From assembly GCA_016787525.1 (NCBI GenBank), contig JAEUUP010000024.1:1-64000 (forward strand): a DNA stretch of 64,000 nucleotides, given 5' to 3'. This document shows, piece by piece, positions 17,513 through 26,694 of the stretch; position 1 is the first letter of the stretch; each line of letters opens with the position of its first letter. The stretch comes from Saprospiraceae bacterium. Its GTDB lineage: Bacteria; Bacteroidota; Bacteroidia; Chitinophagales; Saprospiraceae. The notes under the pieces were generated by a model. It ran no database searches and was not told where the DNA came from. It saw only the letters and a list, made by a program, of their open reading frames with translations. A program made the translations under genes and the position numbers.

Positions 17513-19507
17513 ATGAAAAACCTGTTGCTCTGCGTACTCTGTTGCGTTTTTACGCGCTTGTTTGCCCAAAATGAAACGGCTGACCACTCTCTTTCACCTT
17601 ATTTTTTGGTGAAAACAGCGACCCCAAATGTGGACGCTTTGCCCCTCAAATCAACCATTGCAGATGTCAAAATCGCTGGCACAATTGCGGATGTAACTGT
17701 ACGCCAAACTTATCAAAACAAAGGCTCACAGCCGTTGGAATGTATCTATGTATTCCCAGCTTCGACTCGTGCAGCTGTCTATGCGATGCAAATGAAAGTA
17801 GGCAAACGCATCATCAACGCTCGTATCCGTGAAAAACAACAAGCTCGTCGGGAGTATGAAGCAGCCAAATCAGAGGGCAAGCGTACATCCCTTTTGGAAC
17901 AAGACCGACCCAATGTTTTCCAGATGAATGTCGCCAATATTCTACCCAACGATGTGGTGGAAGTGACGCTCCAATACACCGAAATGATTGTACCTACTGA
18001 GGGGGTCTATCAATTTGTGTATCCAACAACGGTAGGGCCTCGCTACAACAATCCTCAAAACACAGGCAAAAACAACGCTTTTGCAGCCACGCCTTATCTG
18101 AAAAAAGGCGAAGCAACACCTTTTGTATTTGATATTCAAGTCCATGTCAATTCGGGTGTACCCATTCAGAATATACACAGCAAAACACACTGGATTGACG
18201 TGTCTCAAAGTGATTATTACCATGCGGTGGCAAAATTGAAGAACGAAGACGGGGGTCGTGGTAACAAAGATTTTGTTTTGAACTATCAACTCAAAGGCGA
18301 GCATTTCCAATCGGGTGTGATGCTCTACGAACACAAAGATGAAAATTTCTTTTTAGCGATGATTCAACCGCCCAAAACAGTAAAAAACGACCAAATCCCG
18401 CCTCGTGAATACATTTTTATAGTGGATGTTTCGGGTTCGATGAACGGTTTCCCGTTGAACGTTTCTAAAAAATTGATGCGCAATTTGATCAACAATCTGA
18501 GAAAAAGTGATTTTTTCAACGTCATGTTATTCTCTGGTGGCAATTCTGTTTTATCTGAAAAATCATTGCCTGCAACTGATGAAAACATTCAAAAAGCAAT
18601 ACAACTCATTGACTATCAACAAGGTGGCGGCGGTACTGAATTATTGCCTGCTATGCGACGAGCTTTGGCGTTGCCTCGTACTGAGAAGGGTTTATCGCGC
18701 TCAATGATTTTGGTGACAGATGGTTATATCACCGTTGAGAAAGAGAGTTTTGAATTGATTCGCAATAATTTGAATCAGTGTAATGTCTTTGCATTTGGGA
18801 TTGGTTCGGGAGTTAATCGCTATTTGATGGAAGGTTTGGCGCATGTGGGACAAGGCGAGCCATTTATCATCGAAAATGATTCTGCAGCAGATGCCCAAGC
18901 CGAAAAGTTCAGAAAATACATCAATACCCCCGTTTTGTCGCAAATAAAATACAAAATGGAGGGCTTCAATGCCTACGATATTGAGCCGTTGAATGTACCT
19001 GATGTGATGGCAGAACGCCCGATTATTTTGTTCGGCAAATACAAAGGTAAACCGAGTGGCAGCATCGTTATTGAAGGATATTCAGGTAGAAAATTGATAA
19101 AACAGACCATAAATGTCGGTCAAAACGTGGCAGATGCGCAAAATTCAGCTTTACGTTATCTGTGGGCGAGAGAAAAACTGCGCTATTTGGACGATTTCAA
19201 TCAAGACAACAGCGACGATTCGACGCATATCCAACAGGTTGTAGATTTGGGTTTGAAATACAATCTTCTGACAGCTCATACTTCATTCGTGGCGGTTGAC
19301 GAAACGCCTGTTGTGGACGAAAATGGCAAATTGGTCACTGTCAAACAACCCTCTGCCTTACCCGAAGGTGTTGAAAATACAGCTGTCGGCGCAGATTTTT
19401 CTTTTGAAGAAGTGTTTGAAATGGGGAGTCGTTTACCGTCTTTTATGTGGTTGGGTTTTGTGTTGGCGGCGGCTGTCGTATTCATTTTTACCCGTAAAAT
19501 GTTCTGA
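17513..19507 (+). CDS. VIT and von Willebrand A domain protein, membrane-anchored
   Basis: About 664 residues from ATG 17513, which opens a signal peptide (MKNLLLCVLCCVFTRLFAQ). The frame is open to 17297, but that part would translate the hairpin. It contains a VIT (inter-alpha-trypsin inhibitor) domain (PLKSTIADVKIAGTIADVTV, REKQQARREYEAAKSEGKR), then a VWA domain with an intact metal site (FIVDVSGSMNG; later ILVTDGYITVE). A C-terminal transmembrane helix (FMWLGFVLAAAVVFIF) ends in RKMF. In architecture it resembles the VIT/VWA proteins that precede sortase genes in marine proteobacteria, but no sortase is here. The sense motif copy at 17995-18005 encodes PTEGV; a variant, TACTGAGAAGGG, lies near 18679. 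Confidence 0.85.
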   Translation: MKNLLLCVLCCVFTRLFAQNETADHSLSPYFLVKTATPNVDALPLKSTIADVKIAGTIADVTVRQTYQNKGSQPLECIYVFPASTRAAVYAMQMKVGKRIINARIREKQQARREYEAAKSEGKRTSLLEQDRPNVFQMNVANILPNDVVEVTLQYTEMIVPTEGVYQFVYPTTVGPRYNNPQNTGKNNAFAATPYLKKGEATPFVFDIQVHVNSGVPIQNIHSKTHWIDVSQSDYYHAVAKLKNEDGGRGNKDFVLNYQLKGEHFQSGVMLYEHKDENFFLAMIQPPKTVKNDQIPPREYIFIVDVSGSMNGFPLNVSKKLMRNLINNLRKSDFFNVMLFSGGNSVLSEKSLPATDENIQKAIQLIDYQQGGGGTELLPAMRRALALPRTEKGLSRSMILVTDGYITVEKESFELIRNNLNQCNVFAFGIGSGVNRYLMEGLAHVGQGEPFIIENDSAADAQAEKFRKYINTPVLSQIKYKMEGFNAYDIEPLNVPDVMAERPIILFGKYKGKPSGSIVIEGYSGRKLIKQTINVGQNVADAQNSALRYLWAREKLRYLDDFNQDNSDDSTHIQQVVDLGLKYNLLTAHTSFVAVDETPVVDENGKLVTVKQPSALPEGVENTAVGADFSFEEVFEMGSRLPSFMWLGFVLAAAVVFIFTRKMF

Positions 19508-19508
19508 T

Positions 19509-19519
19509 TACTGAGGGGG
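19509..19519 (+). repeat. Dispersed TACTGAGGGGG copy, intergenic
   Basis: It begins two bases after the stop codon of the VIT-VWA gene. Confidence 0.95.
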
Positions 19520-19542
19520 TGTTGTTTCTCAAAACATAAAAG

Positions 19543-19571
19543 CTTGGCGCAAGTTAAAAGCTTGCGCCAAG
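19543..19571. terminator. Hairpin after the VIT-VWA gene
   Basis: CTTGGCGCAAG, 7-nt loop, CTTGCGCCAAG (11-bp stem), 36 bp after the VIT-VWA stop. No strong U-tract is present, so it may be a partial terminator or an mRNA-stabilising structure. Confidence 0.6.
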
Positions 19572-19604
19572 ATAAATTTCATAAAATTCATAGACCTTTC
19601 AACC

Positions 19605-20585
19605 ATGCGTTATATCCTTTTTTTAGGCATAATTGTCTGTTTGACTTATTTTTTTGTTTTTGAAAATCCATTTTTAGATGGTTCAAATCGCCCCAATATC
19701 ACTTTCATTGTGGGTGAAGATACAGAGGAAGACAACCATTATTTTTCGGCGGCTAAAAAATATTATGCCATACACGACACTGGTAATCAAACACTTATCG
19801 TGGACACGTGCCGTTCGTTGGTCTCTGTTCAAACGTTTTTGAAAAACCAAAAAACACCCAATAACAAAGCTTGGGGCAAAATCAACATCGTTGCACATGG
19901 CAACGAATGGACAGGTTTGAAAATGAGCATCGCGCCCAATCAAAAGGGTCGTGTGAATACCGTGACTTTGAAAACAGCGATAGACAACAACATGTTGCCG
20001 AATTTCAGCTGGTCGCGCAAAATTGACCGATTGACCGAATTACACATTCAGGGTTGCGGTGTAGGTAAAGATGAAGACTTGTTAAACATGATGAAGAAAG
20101 CTTTTGGTGGGCGTTTGCAAGTATATTCGCCAGAGAAATTTGTCGTCTATCAGCCTGATAATCAATGCTATTTGGCAGATTTCTATTATAGTTTTCACCA
20201 TCCCGATAGCCTTTTCAGTGCCGAAAAATCCACACGAGATTTGACACAACGATACCCCTCAGTACAATTGAATTGGGCAAGCATTTTGCAAGCACCACAA
20301 ACTCGCAATGCGCAAAATCCTTTTGTTTATCGGTTCAAAATTCCCATTCGTTGGACAGTCAATTTTGCAGATAGCACAGAAGTTCCTAAATTTCCAAATC
20401 CCAGTGGTCTTCAATTTGAAGATTGGCTGTTGCAACAAAAAAACCTGATGTCAACATTGGACAAAACGCATTTGCCTCCCCAAGCTTTCCGTTGGGTGTT
20501 TGATACTGAGGGGGCCTCGATGAAAATTTATGGCGTTTGCCAAGTTGTTTGTATTTTGAAACCTTCCGAAATTGCGGTGTTATAA
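19605..20585 (+). CDS. Membrane-anchored hypothetical protein with caspase-like His/Cys pattern
   Basis: 326 residues. One N-terminal hydrophobic segment (YILFLGIIVCLTYFFVF) anchors it or serves as a signal. The body has INIVAHGNEWTG (H98-G99) and, 53 residues on, LHIQGCGVG (C151), each preceded by a hydrophobic strand. A His-Gly followed about 50 residues later by a strand-terminal Cys is the catalytic layout of clan CD peptidases (caspase, gingipain, CHAT) and of DUF4347-like domains. This is inference from two motifs only. Motif copies are at 20255-20264 (YPSVQ) and 20504-20514 (DTEGA). Its 3' end is 16 bp before the preferred start of the sensor kinase. Confidence 0.6.
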   Translation: MRYILFLGIIVCLTYFFVFENPFLDGSNRPNITFIVGEDTEEDNHYFSAAKKYYAIHDTGNQTLIVDTCRSLVSVQTFLKNQKTPNNKAWGKINIVAHGNEWTGLKMSIAPNQKGRVNTVTLKTAIDNNMLPNFSWSRKIDRLTELHIQGCGVGKDEDLLNMMKKAFGGRLQVYSPEKFVVYQPDNQCYLADFYYSFHHPDSLFSAEKSTRDLTQRYPSVQLNWASILQAPQTRNAQNPFVYRFKIPIRWTVNFADSTEVPKFPNPSGLQFEDWLLQQKNLMSTLDKTHLPPQAFRWVFDTEGASMKIYGVCQVVCILKPSEIAVL

Positions 20586-20601
20586 AATCCAGCTTAAAAT
20601 C

Positions 20602-23600
20602 ATGCTCAAATACCTAATTCCTTGCCTTTTTACCCTCAAACTGATGGCGCAACCCTTGGCAAGCATCAACTATTCGGTGCGCGATGGCTTGCCACAGTCA
20701 CAAGTGTATGCTGGATTTCAAGATGCCAGAGGGTATTTGTGGTTCGGGACGCAAGGCGGCGGTTTGGGGCGATTCGATGGCAAAGCATTTCAGACTTTTT
20801 TACCCTCTTTCTATATTTCTGCGATTGCAGAAGATGCTGACAAAACCTTATGGGTAGGCACAACAAAAGGGGCATTTCGCAAGCGTAATTTAGATTTTGA
20901 AGCGGTTCAAACAGCTGATAATCAATCACATAACTTTCGTGCTTTTGCGCAGACGAAGAATGGAGCGTTGTTGATAGGTTCAGAAAAAGGTGTGTGGATA
21001 TGGCAAGAGAAAGTCCAAAAAATACAAAAACTGAATTTGCACAACGACTTAGACAAGACGGCCGTTTATGCTCTTTTCAGCGACGAAAAAGGTGTGTGGA
21101 TTGCCTCCAATAAAGGCGCATTTTGTTATCAAAATGATGGAAAACTGATGGTTTTGCCTCAATTTTTAGGATTTTCGATGCAAGCCATAAACAAGGACAA
21201 AAGCGGCAACTATTGGTTTGTCACTTATGACAAAGGCATTTTTGTACTGAGGGGGTCTGATTTGAAAACCGTGAAGACCATCGTTCATCCTGATTTTGAC
21301 CATGCGACATGCTGTTTTGTGGCAAATGATGGTAAAATTTGGATTGGGACGGACAATAAAGGTGTGATGCAACTCAACGAAAAAGAGAGTATTTGGAAAA
21401 AATGGAGCGAAACGGAGAATTTACCCAATAATAATATTCGCCAAATTTTTCAAGATTCGTGGCATAATACGTGGATTTGCACGTCGGGCGGTGGTGTATC
21501 GAGGCTTTTGGAACAAAATTTCACACATTTCAACACTCAAAACGGCTTGTTGAACGACCGTATTTATGCCTTGTGTGAAGGTAAAGACAATACGCTTTGG
21601 TGCGCTGTTGGCAATAGCGGTGTGATGAGTTATGACGGTATCGGCTTTCATAAACCACTGACAGACAGTCTTTTATCAATACTTCATGTCAGAACAATGG
21701 CTGTTGACAACAATGGTCGAATATGGCTGGGTACTGAGGGGGATGGTATCGTGCTGATGGATAGCTTTCAGAATCAAAAACTGACCACGGCACAAGGCTT
21801 GTCGAGCAATCATATCAAAAGTTTGGTCATAGACAAAAACAACCATGCGTGGGCGGCGACTATGTACGACGGCATTGTGCATATTGTCCCCAACGACGAT
21901 GGTGGTTTTTCCATTGAAAACATCAAAGAAGGCATCCCTGATTTTCTGATTTCGACCTTGAAAGTAGATGCGGCCAATCGCGTTTGGTTTGGCACACGAA
22001 GTGGTTTATTGGGTTATGTGAGCAATCGGAAAGTAGCGAAAGTGTTTAGAAAAACGAATGGTGTACCGAGTGCCGATATTCGTTCGATAGCATTTGATAA
22101 TCAAGGTTTTATCTATATTGGCACAGCAGGTGAAGGTATTTTTTCAGCCCCTTTGAATCAAGCCAATCTTGTTTTTTCGCCAATAAAAACCGTTCGTTTT
22201 TATGCAAAAAATATTTACCTTTTGCAATTTGACAAACAAAATAATCTTTGGGCGGGCAGCGAACATGGTGTTGAAAAATTCATTTTTGACAAACAAAAAA
22301 ACGTCAGTGATGTATTGCATTTTGGCAAAAATGAAGGTTTTGTGGGCATCGAAACCTGCCATAATGCAGTTTTATGCGATGCTACGGGTACACTTTGGTT
22401 TGGTACGCTGAACGGTTTGACCAAACATTTTCCATCGAATGATGCTCAAAAAACAGGCGTACCAAAACTACATTTTGAGCAAATTACCCTATCCTATCAA
22501 CCGTTGCAACAAACCCCTTTTGCCGCTTTTGCATCGAGTTCGGGCGGTATCAAACAGGGTTTGGTTTTACCTTATTATCAAAATAATGTTGGTTTCAATT
22601 TCAAAAGTGTACATCTGAACAGCGACGGTGTGATGCAATATCGTTGGATGCTCAAAGGTGCTGAAACCGAGTGGTCGCCACTCTCGACTCAAGAAGCGGT
22701 CAATTATGCTCAGTTGACATCTGGCGATTATGTTTTTATGGTACAAGCCACGATGGATGGTGTGACATTTTCAGAACCCATTTCTGCGCCATTTCGTATC
22801 GCCAAACCGTTTTGGCAAATGTTGTGGTTTCGGATTTTAGCAGTGGTTTTGTTGGCTTTGAGCATCTATTTTGTCGTAAAATATCGCGAAAACAAAATCA
22901 GAGCTAAAGAAAATGCCTTGCGTGAACAGTTGGAGATGAAAAATAATCTACTCACTTTGGAGCAAAAAGCTTTGCAATTGCAAATGAACCCGCATTTTAT
23001 TTTCAATGTACTGACGGGGGTGCAAAGTCTTATTGTCAATCAAAAAACCGATGAAGCACGTGAGCAGATTTCCAATTTCGCTCAATTGATGCGCAATATT
23101 TTGTCCAATTCGCGCAAACCTTTGATTAGTTTAAAAGAAGAGATAGAAACGCTGGATGGCTATTTACACATCGAGCAACAGAGCCAAAAAGCAGATTTTG
23201 GCTATCATATCGAAGTTGTACAAAACATTGATATAGAAGAGGTTAAACTACCTCCGATGCTGCTACAACCTTTTGTCGAAAATGCTTTGATTCACGGTAT
23301 ATCGCGTTTGACCCGCAAAGGTCGGATTCATATTTCGTTCGATTTACAGGGCGAAACACTGCATTGTTGCATCACAGACAACGGCATCGGACGCGAAAAA
23401 TCGGCAGAACTCAAAGGACTTTCTCCGAAAAAACATCAATCTGCCGCAATTGCAATTACAACTGAAAGGCTCAAATTCATCACACATACTGTTCAAGGAA
23501 CTCCTTCGGGAGAGGGGGTGCTTGAACCTTTAAAAATCTCTGATATTTTAGATGCCGACGGTCACGTGGGCGGAACGAAAGTAGAGGTTTGGATTGGGGT

Positions 23601-23613
23601 TGAAGTGTTTTAA
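20602..23613 (+). CDS. Two-component-regulator-propeller sensor histidine kinase (LytS-type)
   Basis: About 1003 residues. After a signal peptide (MLKYLIPCLFTLKLMAQ; ATG 20602 is preferred over 20572, which overlaps the upstream gene), repeats of the type GYLWFGTQGGGLGRFDG form a 14-bladed-like periplasmic propeller. A Y_Y_Y domain (YRWMLKGAETEWSPL) and one transmembrane helix (ILAVVLLALSIYFVV) follow. A His_kinase domain (LQMNPHFIFNVLTGVQSL) has the phospho-accepting His near residue 798, and an HATPase part (CITDNGIGREKS) ends the protein. This class senses oligosaccharides in Bacteroides but usually as hybrids; here it is a separate kinase. Sense copies at 21245-21255 (VLRG) and 21732-21742 (GTEG). 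Confidence 0.88.
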   Translation: MLKYLIPCLFTLKLMAQPLASINYSVRDGLPQSQVYAGFQDARGYLWFGTQGGGLGRFDGKAFQTFLPSFYISAIAEDADKTLWVGTTKGAFRKRNLDFEAVQTADNQSHNFRAFAQTKNGALLIGSEKGVWIWQEKVQKIQKLNLHNDLDKTAVYALFSDEKGVWIASNKGAFCYQNDGKLMVLPQFLGFSMQAINKDKSGNYWFVTYDKGIFVLRGSDLKTVKTIVHPDFDHATCCFVANDGKIWIGTDNKGVMQLNEKESIWKKWSETENLPNNNIRQIFQDSWHNTWICTSGGGVSRLLEQNFTHFNTQNGLLNDRIYALCEGKDNTLWCAVGNSGVMSYDGIGFHKPLTDSLLSILHVRTMAVDNNGRIWLGTEGDGIVLMDSFQNQKLTTAQGLSSNHIKSLVIDKNNHAWAATMYDGIVHIVPNDDGGFSIENIKEGIPDFLISTLKVDAANRVWFGTRSGLLGYVSNRKVAKVFRKTNGVPSADIRSIAFDNQGFIYIGTAGEGIFSAPLNQANLVFSPIKTVRFYAKNIYLLQFDKQNNLWAGSEHGVEKFIFDKQKNVSDVLHFGKNEGFVGIETCHNAVLCDATGTLWFGTLNGLTKHFPSNDAQKTGVPKLHFEQITLSYQPLQQTPFAAFASSSGGIKQGLVLPYYQNNVGFNFKSVHLNSDGVMQYRWMLKGAETEWSPLSTQEAVNYAQLTSGDYVFMVQATMDGVTFSEPISAPFRIAKPFWQMLWFRILAVVLLALSIYFVVKYRENKIRAKENALREQLEMKNNLLTLEQKALQLQMNPHFIFNVLTGVQSLIVNQKTDEAREQISNFAQLMRNILSNSRKPLISLKEEIETLDGYLHIEQQSQKADFGYHIEVVQNIDIEEVKLPPMLLQPFVENALIHGISRLTRKGRIHISFDLQGETLHCCITDNGIGREKSAELKGLSPKKHQSAAIAITTERLKFITHTVQGTPSGEGVLEPLKISDILDADGHVGGTKVEVWIGVEVF

Positions 23614-23627
23614 ATTATCTTTGCAAA

Positions 23628-24371
23628 ATGACAGCCATTCTTATAGACGACATGCCCGAAGCTTTAGACTTGCTTCGTACTGATTTACGTACACATTGCC
23701 GTGATATTCAGATAGTTGGAGAAGCTACAAGTGTTGTCAGTGCAGCAAAATTACTACGGCAGCATACACCCGATTTGCTATTTTTAGACATATTGATGGG
23801 CGATGGTACGGGGTTCGACTTATTGGAGATCTTCCCCAATCTGTCTTTACGAGTCATTTTTGTTACTGCTTCGGAGGAGTTTGCTATCAAAGCTTTTCGC
23901 TTGGCAGCAGTGGATTATCTGTTGAAGCCCGTAAATCCGAATGACCTGAAAGCCGCTGTACAACGCGCTAAAAATCAGCAAATGGGTTCAGTCAAAAGTT
24001 TAGATATTTTAAAAGAAACCATCCGTTTCCCCGAACAGCTGCCCAAACGTATCTCGTTGCATACGTCCGATAAAATATTGATTGCCAATATCGAAGACAT
24101 CATTCGGTGCGAAGCGGATGGCAATAATACGCGTTTTTATTTCCAAAATGGCGATACTGTTTTTGTTACCAAAACGCTGAAATATTACGAAGATTTGTTT
24201 TCTGAAAATACATTCCTCCGTGTGCATCAATCACACCTTATCAATTACCGCTATATTCAAGCTTTTTTGAAAAAAGATGGCGGTTATTTGAGTCTCAAAA
24301 ACAATCATATCGTACCTGTTGCCATCCGAAAAAAGCAAGAAGTAATGGATTTGTTGGAAAGGTTGGGGTAA
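23628..24371 (+). CDS. LytTR family response regulator
   Basis: 247 residues. The receiver domain has acidic residues at D7-D8, the phospho-acceptor D54 (LLFLDILMGDG) and the conserved Lys in DYLLKPVN. The C-terminal LytTR DNA-binding domain runs from about residue 145 (ISLHTSDKILIANIEDIIRC, LRVHQSHLINYRYIQ). It begins 14 bp after the sensor kinase, so the two form a cognate LytS/LytT pair. LytTR sites are usually direct repeats upstream of targets; the VIT-VWA and His/Cys genes directly upstream are natural candidates as inputs or targets. No motif copy lies inside. Confidence 0.9.
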   Translation: MTAILIDDMPEALDLLRTDLRTHCRDIQIVGEATSVVSAAKLLRQHTPDLLFLDILMGDGTGFDLLEIFPNLSLRVIFVTASEEFAIKAFRLAAVDYLLKPVNPNDLKAAVQRAKNQQMGSVKSLDILKETIRFPEQLPKRISLHTSDKILIANIEDIIRCEADGNNTRFYFQNGDTVFVTKTLKYYEDLFSENTFLRVHQSHLINYRYIQAFLKKDGGYLSLKNNHIVPVAIRKKQEVMDLLERLG

Positions 24372-24380
24372 AAACCCACC

Positions 24381-25001
24381 TTATCTTTTCAATAATTTAA
24401 AACCAATGTCTCTACCCTGTCCTTGAAACATTGCTAAATTTATCCAGAAGAAAGCAAATTGCTCCATGAGTGAAAATTTATCGTTGCCACCCACGTTATA
24501 ACATTCTGCAAAACCTGCATCTTTGGCTAATTGTATGGCTACGTTTTTACCTTTTTCACTGTCGCCTGCCACAAACATATCCAACGCAACATCTTGATAC
24601 TGAGGGGTCTGCATATTATTGAAACCTGTTGTGTTAAAGCACTTGACCACATCACGGGTTTGCGTATGAGCTAAAATAGCATCGCTCGTGTTCGTAAAAC
24701 CTGCGGGACCGCGCCCCATAACCACATTCATTGTGTCAATAATGACTTTGCCTGTCGTATCGCCAAGCGATTGTGCAACTTCGGCTGCCATCATTGCGGG
24801 TGTAGCTAAAATGACAACTTCACATTGTTTGACGGCATTTTCTACACTTGCAAAACGGTCTTCGCCGATTTGAGTGGCTAATTTGATGGATTTTTCACTC
24901 AAAGGAAATTTTGCGCCTATCAAGACGGTATGTCCTGCTTTGATGAATTTTTGAGCCAATGCACCGCCCACATTACCAGAACCTATGATTGCTATTTTCA
25001 T
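24381..25001 (-). CDS. NADPH-dependent F420 reductase-like NAD(P)-binding protein
   Basis: 206 residues with an N-terminal Rossmann motif (MKIAIIGSGNVGGALAQKF), FAECYNVGGNDKF near the end and overall match to the NADP oxidoreductase, coenzyme F420-dependent family (ProC-like fold). Bacteroidota generally lack F420, so the real hydride acceptor is probably another compound. It converges on the response regulator (9-bp gap). It is cytoplasmic, with no signal. An antisense motif copy (24598-24607) encodes QTPQYQ. Confidence 0.8.
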   Translation of the reverse strand: MKIAIIGSGNVGGALAQKFIKAGHTVLIGAKFPLSEKSIKLATQIGEDRFASVENAVKQCEVVILATPAMMAAEVAQSLGDTTGKVIIDTMNVVMGRGPAGFTNTSDAILAHTQTRDVVKCFNTTGFNNMQTPQYQDVALDMFVAGDSEKGKNVAIQLAKDAGFAECYNVGGNDKFSLMEQFAFFWINLAMFQGQGRDIGFKLLKR

Positions 25002-25034
25002 TGTAATTTAATTTTTTGATGATTTGCCATTTTT

Positions 25035-25979
25035 TTAAAAAATAAACCCGTTTTCAGGCTCTAATTTAGCAGGTAAATTGGTTTCACTGAGCATTTCTTT
25101 CAAATCTCTTTCGATGGTATTGCACATCGAAGTCATTGGAATATCTGTGATTTGATTTTCAAAAGGGTCTTCGTTCACTTCGCCGACTTTGCCCATTACG
25201 CCGAACACAAAAGATACCAAAATACTGAGGGGTATCATCAATTCGGGTACACCCATTTTATTAAAATCAGTGATAAGCGAAAACGGTAAAATCACCATAA
25301 AAACCAATAAAAATAGCTTGGTAAAAAAGTGGTATTGGCGTAAAAGTGGCGTATTTTTAATTCGTTCACAAGCTCCTTGAAAATTGTTGAAACCTGCCAA
25401 AGTCGGTTCTAAACTGATATTGTCAAATGCACCCAAAATCTCCGAGTGCATCCCTTCTTTTATTCTAAGACCTTGATTTTGAAGTAGATAATTGGGTTTG
25501 TTGGCTTTTTTACTAAAAGTTTCAAACTCAGTTTCAGAAAGAAGGTGTTTGAGTTCATCCCAATTATTTTGTCGGCGTAGGTGCAAACGCAAAGCATGAG
25601 CAAAGGCAATTTGACGATAAATCAGCTCTTTTTTATACGCTTCAACTTGTTGCTCTGAAGCTTTGCCGATTACCACGGCATTGTCTGCATTGGCAATAAT
25701 TTGGCGGGCAAAAATGCGGCTATTGTTGATGATGCCGCCCCAAATTGTGCGCGCCTCCCACCACCGATTGTAGGAATTATTGTTCCGAAACGCCAAGAAA
25801 ATAGCCAACGCACTGCCCAAAATAGCGGCAATGGAAAAAGGTAAACTGACTTTTTCCAAATGTTCGTTGTGGTATAAAAAATAAATAGCAACAGCTAAAA
25901 CTGCTGAAATCGTCAATTCCCAACGCATATAGCGTATAACAGCAATTGGATTGAATATTTTCCGTAGAATCATTGTCAC
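25035..25979 (-). CDS. Bestrophin-like (UPF0187/YneE family) membrane channel
   Basis: 314 residues. The N terminus MILRKIFNPIAVIRYMRWEL leads into four hydrophobic segments. Family signatures are ALAIFLAFRNNNSYNRWWEAR and the C-terminal EVNEDPFENQITDIPM, which matches the bestrophin DPF motif. Bacterial members form pentameric ion channels in the inner membrane. It could be cotranscribed with the NAD(P)-binding gene downstream (33-bp gap). An antisense motif copy at 25223-25232 encodes IPLSI. Upstream lies the palindrome ACACTTTTGAGTGT (25996-26009). Confidence 0.88.
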   Translation of the reverse strand: MTMILRKIFNPIAVIRYMRWELTISAVLAVAIYFLYHNEHLEKVSLPFSIAAILGSALAIFLAFRNNNSYNRWWEARTIWGGIINNSRIFARQIIANADNAVVIGKASEQQVEAYKKELIYRQIAFAHALRLHLRRQNNWDELKHLLSETEFETFSKKANKPNYLLQNQGLRIKEGMHSEILGAFDNISLEPTLAGFNNFQGACERIKNTPLLRQYHFFTKLFLLVFMVILPFSLITDFNKMGVPELMIPLSILVSFVFGVMGKVGEVNEDPFENQITDIPMTSMCNTIERDLKEMLSETNLPAKLEPENGFIF

Positions 25980-26016
25980 TTTAGATTTTTAGTAAACACT
26001 TTTGAGTGTGTGTCAT

Positions 26017-26063
26017 GAAAACATACCCCTCAGTAGCGACGGATACTGAGGGGGTATGTTTTC
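26017..26063. terminator. Inverted pair of dispersed motifs forming a 19-bp hairpin
   Basis: GAAAACATACCCCTCAGTA (26017-26035), loop GCGACGGA, then TACTGAGGGGGTATGTTTTC (26044-26063). Pairing is complete apart from one bulged base, because one arm has four G/C and the other five. It overlaps the stop codon of the - strand gene ending at 26062 and would terminate that three-gene operon. Confidence 0.85.
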
Positions 26064-26694
26064 AAAACTCATACCGCCAAAAGCCGCCTAAATTATTCGT
26101 TTTAGTAAAATTATCTTTACCTGATTGGTTAAAATCAGCCATAAAACCGCCTGCCCAAGTGTGGTATTTTGCACCAAGTCGAAGGCGTTGCGTGATATTC
26201 CAGATTTCAGAAGTTAGATTATAAACAGGGAACAGTTCTAATTGTCCAAAGGCTCTCCATTTTTCGTTGATCTTAGGTTGATAGCGAAATAAGCCAAATA
26301 GATCCACACTACCCCCTTTTTTCAAATCTGCTACTAACCAGCCAAAATACAGGAAATCTCCCTTTGTTTTCACGAGTTGAACACCTGATTTTGATATAAA
26401 ACCTGTATTTACAAAAGAAGCAACCACTACAATCCCCAATCCATTTTTAAAATTATAAGAAACGGCATTGGTCGAGCCAAAAGCTGTTGGCGTATTTTTA
26501 TAATCCGTACTTGCTCGATTGCGGCTAAAAAATAGGAAAGGCGTGCGCTCTTCCTTCGTATTTTTAAAATTTTTAAACCACATCAAGTCCACGCCGATAC
26601 GCTTGTGACCTGCGTAGGTTTCAGCGGATTGAGCAATTGCCCGACTTTTGTCAAAAAGTAGAGCAATTGCGAAAATTAGAATTTTATAATTCAT
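26062..26694 (-). CDS. Exported hypothetical protein, barrel-like
   Basis: 210 residues with a signal peptide (MNYKILIFAIALLFDKSRAIAQ). Alternating strands with aromatic girdles (SYNFKNGLGIVVVASFVNTGF, YFGWLVADL, QRLRLGAKYHTWAGGFMADF) and a C-terminal Phe (WRYEF) point to a small outer-membrane barrel. No family is recognised. It overlaps the VOC gene by 11 bp and is the last gene of the DJ-1/VOC operon. Confidence 0.55.
   Translation of the reverse strand: MNYKILIFAIALLFDKSRAIAQSAETYAGHKRIGVDLMWFKNFKNTKEERTPFLFFSRNRASTDYKNTPTAFGSTNAVSYNFKNGLGIVVVASFVNTGFISKSGVQLVKTKGDFLYFGWLVADLKKGGSVDLFGLFRYQPKINEKWRAFGQLELFPVYNLTSEIWNITQRLRLGAKYHTWAGGFMADFNQSGKDNFTKTNNLGGFWRYEF

Noticed and set aside
23616-23623. 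TATCTTTG as a promoter for the LytTR gene
   Set aside because: It is only 4 bp before the start codon, leaving no room for a leader; the gene is more likely read with the kinase.
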